Positions 16,336 through 24,801 of a DNA stretch of 53,466 nt are shown here, piece by piece. A model generated the notes under the pieces. The model was given only the letters and a program-made list of their open reading frames with translations, made no database searches and was not told where the DNA came from. The stretch covers positions 128,711 to 182,176 of the forward strand of contig JAGAYY010000025.1 of the NCBI GenBank assembly GCA_017940265.1, read 5' to 3'. Source of the DNA: Bacilli bacterium. GTDB lineage: Bacteria; Bacillota_I; Bacilli_A; RFN20; CAG-826. Each line of letters opens with the position of its first letter. The stretch's first letter is position 1. The position numbers and the translations under genes are program-made.

Positions 16336-16895
16336 GTCTCAAGTCCTAACTCATTAATAACATTACTTTCTTTATCAATAAACTCAATACCTGCCATGAA
16401 TACTTTAGGCGAGAAACCAAGCTTAATCAAATTTTTCAGAGTCTCGACTACACAATAATCACCTGCTACACCAGCCACAACAAACTCGGTATCCTTAGGA
16501 ATAGTAACCTTAGAAGTCTTGGAGAAGTTATACAGAATTACATTCTCACCAGCACTTCTTTTCTTCTCAAAAGCGCCATATTCCTCATGCTCTGGATTAT
16601 CACCTTTTAGAAATACCTGATAGCTAATCCCCATTTCTACTACGGCTTCAATCAGACCAGGCATAATAGCTGCACCAACCGAATATTGACAACAATGAGG
16701 TTTCCAAGGACCACCATTAGGAATAAAAGACTTGTCTGCCGGAGTATGCCAATCTACAGTAAAAATTACCTCATCAAATTCTCCACTCCTAATAGCTTGC
16801 TCAATAACAGGAACTCTAAGCTCAGCCCCATTCACATATAATTTTCCGAAGGGGTTACAAAAATCATGCTGTTTGTCTACTACAATTAATTTCAT
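16311..16895 (-). CDS. pncA: Nicotinamidase (isochorismatase fold)
   Basis: A 194-residue hydrolase with the catalytic triad visible: Asp7 (IVVDKQHDF), Lys97 (FLKGD) and Cys148 (AGVAGDYCV). Metal ligands Asp48, His50 and His67 are in place. It converts nicotinamide to nicotinic acid, the entry to the Preiss-Handler salvage route and the way to reuse nicotinamide released by NADases. The next enzyme, nicotinate phosphoribosyltransferase, is not in the window and may be host-supplied. Confidence 0.93.
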   Translation of the reverse strand: MKLIVVDKQHDFCNPFGKLYVNGAELRVPVIEQAIRSGEFDEVIFTVDWHTPADKSFIPNGGPWKPHCCQYSVGAAIMPGLIEAVVEMGISYQVFLKGDNPEHEEYGAFEKKRSAGENVILYNFSKTSKVTIPKDTEFVVAGVAGDYCVVETLKNLIKLGFSPKVFMAGIEFIDKESNVINELGLETWEIPSKE

Positions 16896-16896
16896 A

Positions 16897-17115
16897 TTAT
16901 TTATAAGTTATACCACCTACATACAACCAAATACATAAGACTCCGATGATTATAGCACCAAGACCAGGAATTAACGAAATACCCAAGACTGAAGCTTTAA
17001 ATGCTAGAGGCCATTCTTTCTTGGTTTCTCCTTCCCAGCTTCGATAACATATAATCCACCATAGGACTAAGCATAATATAATACTAGCCCACCAAAGAGA
17101 TACTCCTATATTCAT
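16897..17115 (-). CDS. Two-pass membrane protein, 72 aa
   Basis: Two hydrophobic segments (about residues 5-24 and 44-68) with a polar basic linker. The start overlaps the SPFH gene stop (ATGA) and the stop lies 2 bases from the nicotinamidase start. Coupling with the SPFH gene suggests a membrane partner, similar to the NfeD/SPFH pairing in bacteria, but no NfeD motif is visible. Confidence 0.65.
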   Translation of the reverse strand: MNIGVSLWWASIILCLVLWWIICYRSWEGETKKEWPLAFKASVLGISLIPGLGAIIIGVLCIWLYVGGITYK

Positions 17116-17957
17116 TCTTTTGTAAGATCAAGAATTAAACCGCCACTATTTCCAGTTACCTTAGGAAGATCACCGTCCCACTTATCAATCCAATTTTGCT
17201 TAATGAGTACGGGGCTAAGTGATGCAGCTACAGTTCTATTATAGTAAGCTTCTGCATCAGCCTTAACTTTCATAGCTCGAGCTTCACCTTCGGCCTTAGC
17301 TACTTCAATCTTTGCATTTGCTTCAGCCTCTTTTACTTTATTTTCAGCTTTAAGTGCCGATTGAATAGCTGCATTTTTCTCATCAATAATCTTAGTAAGA
17401 GCTTCCGGAGGTGTTATCTTAGATGTAAACTCAGTAACAATAAATCCTTCATCCATCAGAGTCTTATCTAGTCGAGCTCTAACATCTGCTTCAAATTTAG
17501 CTCGATTAGACATCAGACTATCAGAGGTATACTTATTTGCACAAGTTCGATAAGCTTCGTAGATACAGGTTCGAATATAACCTTCCTCAAGTTCCTCTAT
17601 ACCTTTTCTATACTTAACGAAAATATCACATGCTTTGTCTGGGTTAATATGATATGCAATAGTCGGATCCATCTTAAAAACAGACGCATCTTTAGCATTC
17701 ACAGTAAACTCATTGTAATTCTTTCTTTGAGTAAAAGCAGGATAGGTAAAGATACTTGTCGTGAAAGGATTAAACCATACTACTCCCTTACAACTTCCTT
17801 CAACACCACCATAAGTTTCCTCAGATGAACTCCACTTGTGAAATTTAATGCCAATATCAGCACTATCCACAATAACAAAACAATTCATAATAAAGATCAA
17901 CAGAATAAGACCTATTAATCCTATTCCACTCCACTTAATAATTTTCTTTGTGTCCAT
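17112..17957 (-). CDS. SPFH / band 7 (prohibitin-like) membrane protein
   Basis: A 281-residue protein. The N-terminal transmembrane helix (about residues 8-28) is followed by an SPFH domain and a long Ala-Glu-Lys helix (AENKVKEAEANAKIEVAKAE), ending in a conserved-looking tail. Members form large ring scaffolds in membranes that control proteases or protect the membrane. It is close in style to the prohibitin/HflC group. Phage versions are known in T4-like and large phages. Promoter-like CCTTATATATG at 17979-17989 lies downstream of the 17997 gene and 22 bases upstream of this start. Confidence 0.88.
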   Translation of the reverse strand: MDTKKIIKWSGIGLIGLILLIFIMNCFVIVDSADIGIKFHKWSSSEETYGGVEGSCKGVVWFNPFTTSIFTYPAFTQRKNYNEFTVNAKDASVFKMDPTIAYHINPDKACDIFVKYRKGIEELEEGYIRTCIYEAYRTCANKYTSDSLMSNRAKFEADVRARLDKTLMDEGFIVTEFTSKITPPEALTKIIDEKNAAIQSALKAENKVKEAEANAKIEVAKAEGEARAMKVKADAEAYYNRTVAASLSPVLIKQNWIDKWDGDLPKVTGNSGGLILDLTKE

Positions 17958-17978
17958 AATTTTTATTTTTGTTAATCA

Positions 17979-17989
17979 CATATATAAGG
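17979..17989 (-). promoter_or_regulatory. CCTTATATATG motif before the SPFH-NAD operon
   Basis: Minus-strand CCTTATATATGTG immediately after the stop of the 17997 gene and upstream of the SPFH ATG. It would drive SPFH, the two-pass protein, pncA, nadE and the 53-residue gene. Confidence 0.55.
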
Positions 17990-17996
17990 ACTTTAC

Positions 17997-19208
17997 CTAT
18001 AACCTAAACGCATTATGTAAAGCTACTTCATCCATTTGTCTAACCTTATGCGTCTGATAAGGCTCGGAATGACTAGTTCTACTACCAAAAGTTATAGCCT
18101 CTGTATAGAAAACCCCTCTGTAATGCTTGTCGACATAATCACAGACTGCCTTGATTTGTTCTGGGGTTGGACAATATAAACCACCCAATTCATTTTTCCG
18201 GGAAGTGAAATATCCATATATACTGTTATCATGAATTTTAAGCCACCCGATTTGTTCTAGGTATCTTTCAGGGTCCTTCTTCCCAGGCATAATATTTTCG
18301 GCTAATCTCATATGAAGAAGAGCACTAGTCGGACCATTTGCACCATAGAATATACCCTCTGGACTAAGCCATCCTGCATCATAGCCGTCCATTATATTTT
18401 TTGCTAGACTACCACACTTTATATATTCTTGGCCAGGTTTGCTCCTCTCAATACTCTCCCTTAGCTTTTCCTTGTAAGCCCGGAGTTTATCATTGCAGAG
18501 AGGATGATGATAACCTTTCTTTGGATCAGCAAACTCTAATAAAACTCTCACTGACCTCTCTAGTGTTTCCTCTAAGAATTCGGGCCTTTCAATAAATCCG
18601 TTCATGAGAAGCCAATCATAAGAGCTAAGAAAATCTAGGTATTGAATGTGTAAGTACTTAATACACTTAACATATCTGACAGTGAAATATAGAGTCTTTT
18701 CATATTCAAGACCCTCATCTCTTTCGACAAGGCCCTCTATCTTCAACCAAGGCTCATATATTTCTGCTCTCTCATCTCCGGCAATAATTCTAGCGGCGAG
18801 ATGATGAACAGCAATAACGTTAGACCTATCCTCCCCGAAATATTCTACTACCGGATCCCTTAATGCAAAATCTTCAATATCATAGTTACATACCTTCTTC
18901 TTTGCTTCCCTAATAGAATCTAATGTATATCCGATGTTTCTAACCCTATCCTTAACTATCCATTTCCAGTCTAGTAATTTTTCTTCCGAACCTTCTGATA
19001 ACCAAACACCAGAACCATCAGGACAGGATACTAACATTACTTCACCTTTCAAGAGACGGATAGCATCCTCCGGAGTAAAACCAGGAAGAGATTCAGTATA
19101 TACCTTAATTCCCTCCTCTGGTTTTCCTTCTTTAATCTTAGTTTGTGCAATATCTAATAAAACTTCACCTATATTCGCACCAACCTTCATATGTAAAATA
19201 TCACTCAT
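17997..19208 (-). CDS. Hypothetical protein, 403 aa
   Basis: A mostly helical soluble protein, with a TPR-like start (LDIAQTKIKEGKPEEGIKVY, residues 18-37) and a conserved-looking DAGWLSPEGIFYG section near residue 275. No enzyme motif recognised. A CCTTATAAAAG sequence precedes its ATG, and the gene follows the SF2-like ATPase on the same strand. Confidence 0.7.
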   Translation of the reverse strand: MSDILHMKVGANIGEVLLDIAQTKIKEGKPEEGIKVYTESLPGFTPEDAIRLLKGEVMLVSCPDGSGVWLSEGSEEKLLDWKWIVKDRVRNIGYTLDSIREAKKKVCNYDIEDFALRDPVVEYFGEDRSNVIAVHHLAARIIAGDERAEIYEPWLKIEGLVERDEGLEYEKTLYFTVRYVKCIKYLHIQYLDFLSSYDWLLMNGFIERPEFLEETLERSVRVLLEFADPKKGYHHPLCNDKLRAYKEKLRESIERSKPGQEYIKCGSLAKNIMDGYDAGWLSPEGIFYGANGPTSALLHMRLAENIMPGKKDPERYLEQIGWLKIHDNSIYGYFTSRKNELGGLYCPTPEQIKAVCDYVDKHYRGVFYTEAITFGSRTSHSEPYQTHKVRQMDEVALHNAFRL

Positions 19209-19213
19209 CTCTT

Positions 19214-21217
19214 TTATAAGGCTCTGATCCCCAAAATTTCTAAACCGTGTAATCTAGTATTAGTTGTAATATCTATAACTTTTACTTCTTTTAAAATAAA
19301 ATAATTTTCTAAGTCTGTTGCTTTAGGTGTTTTATTTAATCCTAACTTTTTATAAAGTTCTCTAAGTTTTTCTTTAATCCATGTTTTAGAATATCTTTCT
19401 CCTACCTTAAAGACAGAAAGAATAGCTCCTCTAATATCATCTTTTGGTATTAATAAGTCCTGTATTTCTTTTCTCATGTCTGTAGTATCATACCCCGTTG
19501 CTTTACATCTTTCAGGACCTAATAAATTGTAGTATTTGTCAAATACTTCACTAGTTTGTTGAGCAATGATCCTTTTTTCATCTTCAGTAAATTCATCTGT
19601 TTCACATAATTCTTTCAATCTCTGTGATATATAGATTGAAGTATCTCTCATATGTTCAATGTATCTACCAATTCTATCTAATCTTATTCCATCACCCTTA
19701 ATAATAGCAAATACACTAAATCGATCCTTATAGTCTACTTGCTGAATATCAAATGCTCTTTCTTCTGCTAATCTAACTAATTCGTTGATCACAGGCTTAT
19801 ATCCACCATCTATGTAGTTAAGTGAAATATAGTTCTTAGAGTATCGATTAAATTTAATATCATCAGACATATACTCTAATAGTCTTTTTATTTCTATTGG
19901 ATTTGTTAGATTAGAAAATATAGAAATGCCCGCTAAAGTAGATTCATCTTTTTCTTTAACAAAATTATCAAATTCTTCTCTTGTAATTTTATCTTTTCCA
20001 ATAGTCTTGAAATAGAACTCAGCATGATTTTTCCATGGATTCTCAACTAATCTCTGTCTCCCTAGAATTTGAGGAAGATCAAGGCTAATATCTACTGCCA
20101 GAGATTCAATATTAGCATCTCCGAAAATGAAGGTTCTAGCATTAGTACTATAGAAGTCTGCACCTAAGTATACAGTCCTAGTACAGAAGGTGAACATCTT
20201 ATGGGGTTCACCTCTTAATGGCACTGTTCCTATAGTATATTTCTTACCCAGTTTTCTTTTCATTTTCTTTTGGTTTACCTCAGTATCTGAACAAAGTATA
20301 TTAACCTGATCTGGAGTAAGTCCCATTGTTTTAATAATTTTAAGAATATCATTTACTGAGTTAAGATAGAATACCGCTTCTTTAGATTGAATTATATTAC
20401 CATTGATATCAGATAATACAGAAAACTCATTATTTAGGTAACTATTAATTATTCTCTTAACCTCAGAGGTAATGGATTTAATCTTACGTACCTTAAGTTC
20501 AGGACTCATTACTCTACTTGGATCTTCTGTCTTCCAATCTAACTCATAAAAAGGTAGACAATTAAAATACTCTAATCTCAATAGATATTTACTGAGCATA
20601 GGTGTAGCAGATACAAAGCAAATATTCATTCCTAATAACATCCTTAAGATATTGAAAAACTCATATTCTGTTCCTGCCTTGAATCTAGAATCAATAAAAA
20701 TACTTTGAAATTCATCTACCACTATAAGAAATGTTTTAAATATTCCCATTTCAGTTAAAAACTCCATTACATACTTGAAGGAATCATAGGTAACAATAAT
20801 TTTAGAAGGTCTATGTATAATTGATCTTTTCATTACGTAGTCCCTAAGATTATTTCTCATTTTATCTTTAGCAGCTAGATCAATTGAAGTATCTCTATCC
20901 GTATCCAAAGTTCGATCATTTTCATTATCTACACTAGTTCTTTCTACCTCAAATTCATTCCTAGCATAAAAAATCTCACCTGGATGTTGGGATTCTTTAT
21001 TTTCTAGGAGGATACGACGAGGAGAACAGAGAATAATATTTTGATCATTAGTCAAGCAATACTCAGTAAAACCACAGCCAGGAATTTGTTTATCAATAAT
21101 GTATGGACCATTGAAAAAATTGAGACTGAAATTGGCCCATTCACTCATATATCTGATACTTTTCGGGACAGATATAATTTTCTTTCCATCTTCGTCTCTA
21201 ATCATTAAATTATTCAT
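19214..21217 (-). CDS. Divergent SF2 helicase-like ATPase with altered Walker A
   Basis: A 667-residue protein with SF2 landmarks: PGCGFTEYCL (residues 46-55) in place of the Walker A GKT, VVDEFQSI as Walker B, and SATPM as motif III. A second half holds Rec-A-like strands and QILGRQR, resembling motif VI. The Lys of Walker A is Phe, so ATP hydrolysis may be lost or a Lys supplied elsewhere. It could act as a helicase or translocase in phage DNA metabolism. It has a long hairpin leader (21252-21288). Confidence 0.7.
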   Translation of the reverse strand: MNNLMIRDEDGKKIISVPKSIRYMSEWANFSLNFFNGPYIIDKQIPGCGFTEYCLTNDQNIILCSPRRILLENKESQHPGEIFYARNEFEVERTSVDNENDRTLDTDRDTSIDLAAKDKMRNNLRDYVMKRSIIHRPSKIIVTYDSFKYVMEFLTEMGIFKTFLIVVDEFQSIFIDSRFKAGTEYEFFNILRMLLGMNICFVSATPMLSKYLLRLEYFNCLPFYELDWKTEDPSRVMSPELKVRKIKSITSEVKRIINSYLNNEFSVLSDINGNIIQSKEAVFYLNSVNDILKIIKTMGLTPDQVNILCSDTEVNQKKMKRKLGKKYTIGTVPLRGEPHKMFTFCTRTVYLGADFYSTNARTFIFGDANIESLAVDISLDLPQILGRQRLVENPWKNHAEFYFKTIGKDKITREEFDNFVKEKDESTLAGISIFSNLTNPIEIKRLLEYMSDDIKFNRYSKNYISLNYIDGGYKPVINELVRLAEERAFDIQQVDYKDRFSVFAIIKGDGIRLDRIGRYIEHMRDTSIYISQRLKELCETDEFTEDEKRIIAQQTSEVFDKYYNLLGPERCKATGYDTTDMRKEIQDLLIPKDDIRGAILSVFKVGERYSKTWIKEKLRELYKKLGLNKTPKATDLENYFILKEVKVIDITTNTRLHGLEILGIRAL

Positions 21218-21245
21218 AATATATTATTTTTAAGTTATTATCTCT

Positions 21246-21296
21246 TCGAAATGCCCTTGAACTTTCCTGAAAACTCAAGTCAAGGGCAACGAGAGA
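21246..21296 (-). promoter_or_regulatory. Strong leader hairpin before the SF2-like gene
   Basis: TGCCCTTGA (21252-21260) pairs with TCAAGGGCA (21280-21288), extended by an outer TCTCT/AGAGA. The hairpin lies about 30 bases before the ATG at 21217 and after a CCTTATGAG motif at 21314-21322, so it is in the mRNA leader. Confidence 0.5.
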
Positions 21297-21339
21297 TCTC
21301 GTCTTTTTACTCATAAGGATTTAAACTCTTCAGAAGTGT

Positions 21340-21545
21340 GAAATTCCCTTTTTTAACGGATATTTATAGAATATGCTAAGAGTATATATAAAAAAGGGAC
21401 AAATATCTAGGGTCATATTCAGAGGCTTTAGCCTTCCGCGCAGCGGCCTTAAATGTCGTTATCTTGCGAAGCAAGTACGTAAGTAGACATTTAAGGGGCT
21501 TTATCTTTCGTTCCCCTGGCGCGAAAAAATAGGACACCGGGGCTT
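21340..21545. other. Highly structured intergenic region, candidate ncRNA or origin
   Basis: No ORF. CCTTAAATGTC (21447-21457) pairs with GACATTTAAGG (21486-21496) around an inner CTTGC-GAA-GCAAG hairpin. Smaller hairpins lie on both sides (AGGC-TTTA-GCCT; CCGC-GCA-GCGG; AGGGG/CCCCT), with an AT-rich CCCTTTTTTA/TAAAAAAGGG inverted repeat near 21343-21397. G+C is raised locally. The strand of any transcript cannot be told from the sequence. Confidence 0.45.
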
Positions 21546-21560
21546 TCGCCGAGGTGTCTT
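21527..21560 (-). terminator. Terminator after gene 21561
   Basis: GACACC/GGTGTC with an inner GGC-GAAA-GCC hairpin, followed on the minus strand by TATTTTTT. It directly follows the stop of the 96-residue gene. Confidence 0.75.
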
Positions 21561-21851
21561 TTATAAATCCTCAATGATAAATTTAAGTTTGTCTACAGGA
21601 ATAATAGGGCTCCAGGATAGGTAATGATACCCAGCTGTTTCATTAGTTAGTAGTTTCTTTTTAAAAAGGTGTTTCATATTATACTCCTGGATATAATAAT
21701 TAGCTGTAGAGATTCTTTGATTTCGTTTCTTTAATAGTTTTTGAATACTACTTCCTGATATCTCCTTAACTTCGGGAGGAATCCGAATTATTATATTAAT
21801 AAGTTCATATCCTTCCCGAGTATTACTCCCAAGGGTTACTTCAATTTTCAT
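21561..21851 (-). CDS. Hypothetical basic protein, 96 aa
   Basis: A small basic protein, perhaps with a winged-helix-like turn (SIQKLLKKRNQRISTANYYI). Its start overlaps the stop of the upstream membrane gene (ATGA). No family recognised. Confidence 0.6.
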   Translation of the reverse strand: MKIEVTLGSNTREGYELINIIIRIPPEVKEISGSSIQKLLKKRNQRISTANYYIQEYNMKHLFKKKLLTNETAGYHYLSWSPIIPVDKLKFIIEDL

Positions 21852-22333
21852 CCAAATCTATAATATTTAAGATCTTCGTAGTATCTTTCATCACTAGTTT
21901 CCTTCAGTTTATTGATTAGTTCCTGAATAAATTGAGTTACATCTTCTTCAGGAATAGGATGAACCGAATGAATTCTGAAGACGACCTTAGGAAATCCAGT
22001 TACACCTTGTTCGATTGTTTTTGTTTCCATCACCCAACTAACTCTTTCAATGGACCTAGAAATAACGGCTAATGAATACCAATTTAAACAGTGAAACCAA
22101 ACCTCGAAGGGCCTCTCACCATGACCGCAACAGGATGAAATAGTGTAGATACCTTTTAATCCATTGAGTACCCTACATAAATCTTCACACCCTGGATCTA
22201 GATCGTGATAGGGAACTTCGGTCTGTTTCTTTTCGCCACTTTCACTACTTTTTGGATCCTTAAGGCCAAAGATTATCCACCCTAATCCAGCACCTACCGT
22301 AAAAATAACTACTAATACTATAATTCCTACCAT
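21848..22333 (-). CDS. Membrane-anchored protein with a CCGHGE motif, 161 aa
   Basis: A single N-terminal transmembrane helix (residues 3-24) is followed by a polar linker and a globular domain starting near residue 45 (DPGCEDLC, then SSCCGHGERPFEVWF). The Cys/His cluster could bind metal. The domain looks like one found alone in other phage proteins, but the function is unknown to me. Confidence 0.6.
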   Translation of the reverse strand: MVGIIVLVVIFTVGAGLGWIIFGLKDPKSSESGEKKQTEVPYHDLDPGCEDLCRVLNGLKGIYTISSCCGHGERPFEVWFHCLNWYSLAVISRSIERVSWVMETKTIEQGVTGFPKVVFRIHSVHPIPEEDVTQFIQELINKLKETSDERYYEDLKYYRFG

Positions 22334-22794
22334 GCATTAATATCTTCTGGTGCCCCTTCCCAATTAAGAGAGGGCCACAATTCTTTACACCACTGAACTG
22401 CTTCTTTGACTGTTTTAGGTCCTCCAGAGTCTAGCCAATAATATATATCAGCATCAGGAGAAAAGAATTCGTTCAGTTCTTGTCCTACTCGTAAATAGGC
22501 CTCTGGAGTTTTAGAGATCCATCTAGCCCAACACATTAAGAGAGTTAAATCAGGTTCTCCATTAGGGCTTGGTTGATTAAGGACTACTTCTTCTAAGAGT
22601 TCGTCTATATCTTCTTCACCTTCAAAGATCCAAGATTCAGTTATTTTCTTATAGGTTTCTGGTTCTGACTCTTTCATGTATTTAATAAACTCAGGAGACC
22701 ATCCAGAAACAAAAGGAAAATAATCTAGTAGAGAGCTTTCATTTTGATAAGCCTCCAACACAAAAAGATATCCTAATTTACTTATAGAGTCCAT
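22327..22794 (-). CDS. Hypothetical protein, 155 aa
   Basis: The ATG at 22794 is preferred to a TTG two codons earlier. A helical, acidic, Trp-rich protein with no recognised motif. It overlaps both neighbours (nadD and the 161-residue gene) by 7 to 17 bases, so it belongs to the nadD operon. Confidence 0.6.
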   Translation of the reverse strand: MDSISKLGYLFVLEAYQNESSLLDYFPFVSGWSPEFIKYMKESEPETYKKITESWIFEGEEDIDELLEEVVLNQPSPNGEPDLTLLMCWARWISKTPEAYLRVGQELNEFFSPDADIYYWLDSGGPKTVKEAVQWCKELWPSLNWEGAPEDINAW

Positions 22795-23308
22795 TCCCAA
22801 TAATATATCTAAGTTCTTCTCTCCCTAATCCATTATACAAAACCTTAAGGGCCTCACGAATATCAGTACTAGAGATTTTAGTTCCTTGAGTCTCGGCGGA
22901 AAAACCAGGCCGGGATATCTCTAAGACTCCGAACTCTCTTAATATCCAGTCCCCATTTTTCCAGTCCTTAATATTCCCGGCCACTTCAGGTCCGCCGATT
23001 ATTAGGAACTCATTTTCTGGATATTTTTCTTTTAAGGATTGGAGTTGTTGGTAAGAGTAGTATTTACCATCGGAGTCTGGTGCAATATCTACTCGGACTG
23101 GTTTAATCTTCTTATCCTCTCGAACCAGACCCAACTTAATCATATTTATTCTCTCACTAACCTTAACTGGATCTATTGTTTTCCAGGGGTTCTTAGGGGC
23201 GGGAATAATCCAAACTTCGTCCATCCCAGCTCTTAGTCCTTGATTGGCGGCTGATATATGTCCGATGTGAAAAGGATCAAAACTACCTAATAATAATCCT
23301 ATTTTCAT
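22778..23308 (-). CDS. nadD: Nicotinate/nicotinamide mononucleotide adenylyltransferase-like
   Basis: A 176-residue nucleotidyltransferase with GSFDPFHIGH (residues 8-17; His14 and His17 bind the nucleotide) and ISSTDIR (145-151), the two signatures of NadD-type enzymes. It makes nicotinic acid adenine dinucleotide, the substrate of NadE. The ATG at 23308 is chosen because it puts the first strand at the N-terminus; the frame is open further upstream but crosses a terminator. NadD against NMN-type preference cannot be told by eye. Confidence 0.88.
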   Translation of the reverse strand: MKIGLLLGSFDPFHIGHISAANQGLRAGMDEVWIIPAPKNPWKTIDPVKVSERINMIKLGLVREDKKIKPVRVDIAPDSDGKYYSYQQLQSLKEKYPENEFLIIGGPEVAGNIKDWKNGDWILREFGVLEISRPGFSAETQGTKISSTDIREALKVLYNGLGREELRYIIGNGLYK

Positions 23309-23312
23309 AAGC

Positions 23313-23336
23313 AAAAGAGATCCCCGAAGGGACCTC
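23313..23336 (-). terminator. Terminator between terD-like gene and nadD
   Basis: An 8-bp stem (GAGGTCCC/GGGATCTC, one G-T pair) with a TTCG loop and TTTT tail on the minus strand. Readthrough may still feed nadD, which has no obvious promoter of its own. Confidence 0.75.
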
Positions 23337-23341
23337 ATTTT

Positions 23342-24106
23342 TTAAAGTTCTTTCTTAGTAAATTCAAGAGCGGATCCTTTAGAAATTTCGGAAATACTTC
23401 TCTCGGTTGTTGATACACCCGAAGCTTTAAATTTCCATATGTTTCCTTCCTTATAGAAACCACCAAGAACCAGAGCCTCCTTACCATTGAATTCAGGGTT
23501 ATTATCCAGTTTATATTCAGCAAAGAGCTTTTTCTGGATACCGGATTTCTGTGATTCGTAGATATTCATTGTAGCATAAGGGAGCTCATCGAACTTCTGA
23601 TGTGTATAAGAGTTCAAGATAACTACCAGGTATTTGTAGTTAGCCGGTAATTTCTTGAAGTCGATAGTCATAACTTCATTGTCGTTTTTCTCGGCTTCAG
23701 CATCATCAGAGCCCCCACGATCATCACTAGAATGCCATAAAGAACTATCTCCGGCAGTTAAGTGTCCGTAGTACAGAGTATCGACGTTTTTCTTGTTTTC
23801 GTCATATACAAGAATTGAGGCATCCAAGTCAACATCCTTAAATCTTGGCTCTCCGAAACCGGTTGAAACCTTTTTAGTAATTTCTTTAGTCTCTCGGGGT
23901 CCAATCTTAAGGAATTTCTGGAGTGCGTTACCAGTATAGATGACCTGAGTTTCTTTCACTTCTTTCTCAGTTTTTCCACCTACTTGAATTCTACCCCACT
24001 TGAGGCCTACACGAACAAATTCAAGATTTTCTTCATTACCGTTAGACCCCTTTTTGGTCAGACTAATGGTTCTCTGCTTTCTAAGATTAATTACTCTTTC
24101 TTCCAT
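23342..24106 (-). CDS. TerD-family protein, 254 aa
   Basis: Begins MEERVINLRKQRTISLTKKG, the TerD opening strand pair, and has DVDLDASILVYDE, the acidic calcium-binding stretch, near residue 85, plus SGDSS-like and NIYES sections. TerD proteins belong to tellurite and stress-response gene clusters tied to phage resistance and membrane stress. The start at 24106 was chosen by homology to the TerD N-terminus. The gene lies 10 bases after a second TerD gene; both end before a terminator. Confidence 0.88.
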   Translation of the reverse strand: MEERVINLRKQRTISLTKKGSNGNEENLEFVRVGLKWGRIQVGGKTEKEVKETQVIYTGNALQKFLKIGPRETKEITKKVSTGFGEPRFKDVDLDASILVYDENKKNVDTLYYGHLTAGDSSLWHSSDDRGGSDDAEAEKNDNEVMTIDFKKLPANYKYLVVILNSYTHQKFDELPYATMNIYESQKSGIQKKLFAEYKLDNNPEFNGKEALVLGGFYKEGNIWKFKASGVSTTERSISEISKGSALEFTKKEL

Positions 24107-24116
24107 TTTATATAAT

Positions 24117-24725
24117 TTATTTAAAACGTAATCCAAATCCAGTCAGATTAGTAAGAAGATCATCATGATTTCCATTACCTTCTGCTATAAATTTAAATAC
24201 ACGGCCCTCAACTTTTTTAAGGGTTGCTACATGTATGAAAGTGTCACCGGAATAGTCATCGGTAAGGTCATATACAATACTTGGTACATCTTTTCCATCC
24301 TGATAGACTTTGACGGCAGCATTTTTCATCATAGAAAACTCTTGATTTCTTCCCTCAGCATCATAGATATTGGCGAAGAATCGAATTTCTGAGACTTCGG
24401 GATTAATCTTAGATACAAATACATTCATAGCTTCTCCTTCACCGCCTCCCATTTGATTATCGCCGGAATAGACCACTGCTTCTTCAGGATCACAGAGTTC
24501 ATGATTAGCAGTTTCACAAATAGAATTGAAGAAAACTAAGTGATCTGGACTAAGAGCTTTCCCCTGAGAATCAAGTTCGATAACTAAAAGATCGATATCA
24601 AAATCTTCAGAAGTTTTAGTTGATCTTCGATTTTCTTCCCACTCTAAGTTTACTGTAAGTCTTCTAATTCCTTTTTCTAGGACAAGACTTCTACCTTTAG
24701 TTAAATTAATTGCTCTATCTGCCAT
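24117..24725 (-). CDS. TerD-family protein, 202 aa
   Basis: Begins ADRAINLTKGRSLVLEKG, followed by DFDIDL (residues 41-46), SGDNQMGGGEGE and FFANIYDAEGR, all TerD landmarks including the presumed calcium ligands. It is a paralogue of the next gene, from which it has diverged well. The two may work as a pair in stress response. A CCTTATTAGTG motif precedes the ATG by about 20 bases. Confidence 0.9.
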   Translation of the reverse strand: MADRAINLTKGRSLVLEKGIRRLTVNLEWEENRRSTKTSEDFDIDLLVIELDSQGKALSPDHLVFFNSICETANHELCDPEEAVVYSGDNQMGGGEGEAMNVFVSKINPEVSEIRFFANIYDAEGRNQEFSMMKNAAVKVYQDGKDVPSIVYDLTDDYSGDTFIHVATLKKVEGRVFKFIAEGNGNHDDLLTNLTGFGLRFK

Positions 24726-24775
24726 AATTATTTAATTTCATAACACTAATAAGGAAAATAAACCGGACCATCTGT

Positions 24776-24801
24776 GAAAGTCTAAAAGCCTTATGTATGA
24801 A
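24776..24801 (+). promoter_or_regulatory. Extended promoter motif (variant) before ncRNA A
   Basis: GAAAGTCTAAAAGCCTTATGTATGAATGAAAA, of which the first 30 bases are identical to the copy at 27680-27710. The next stretch in both cases is a noncoding RNA with the same design. Confidence 0.65.
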
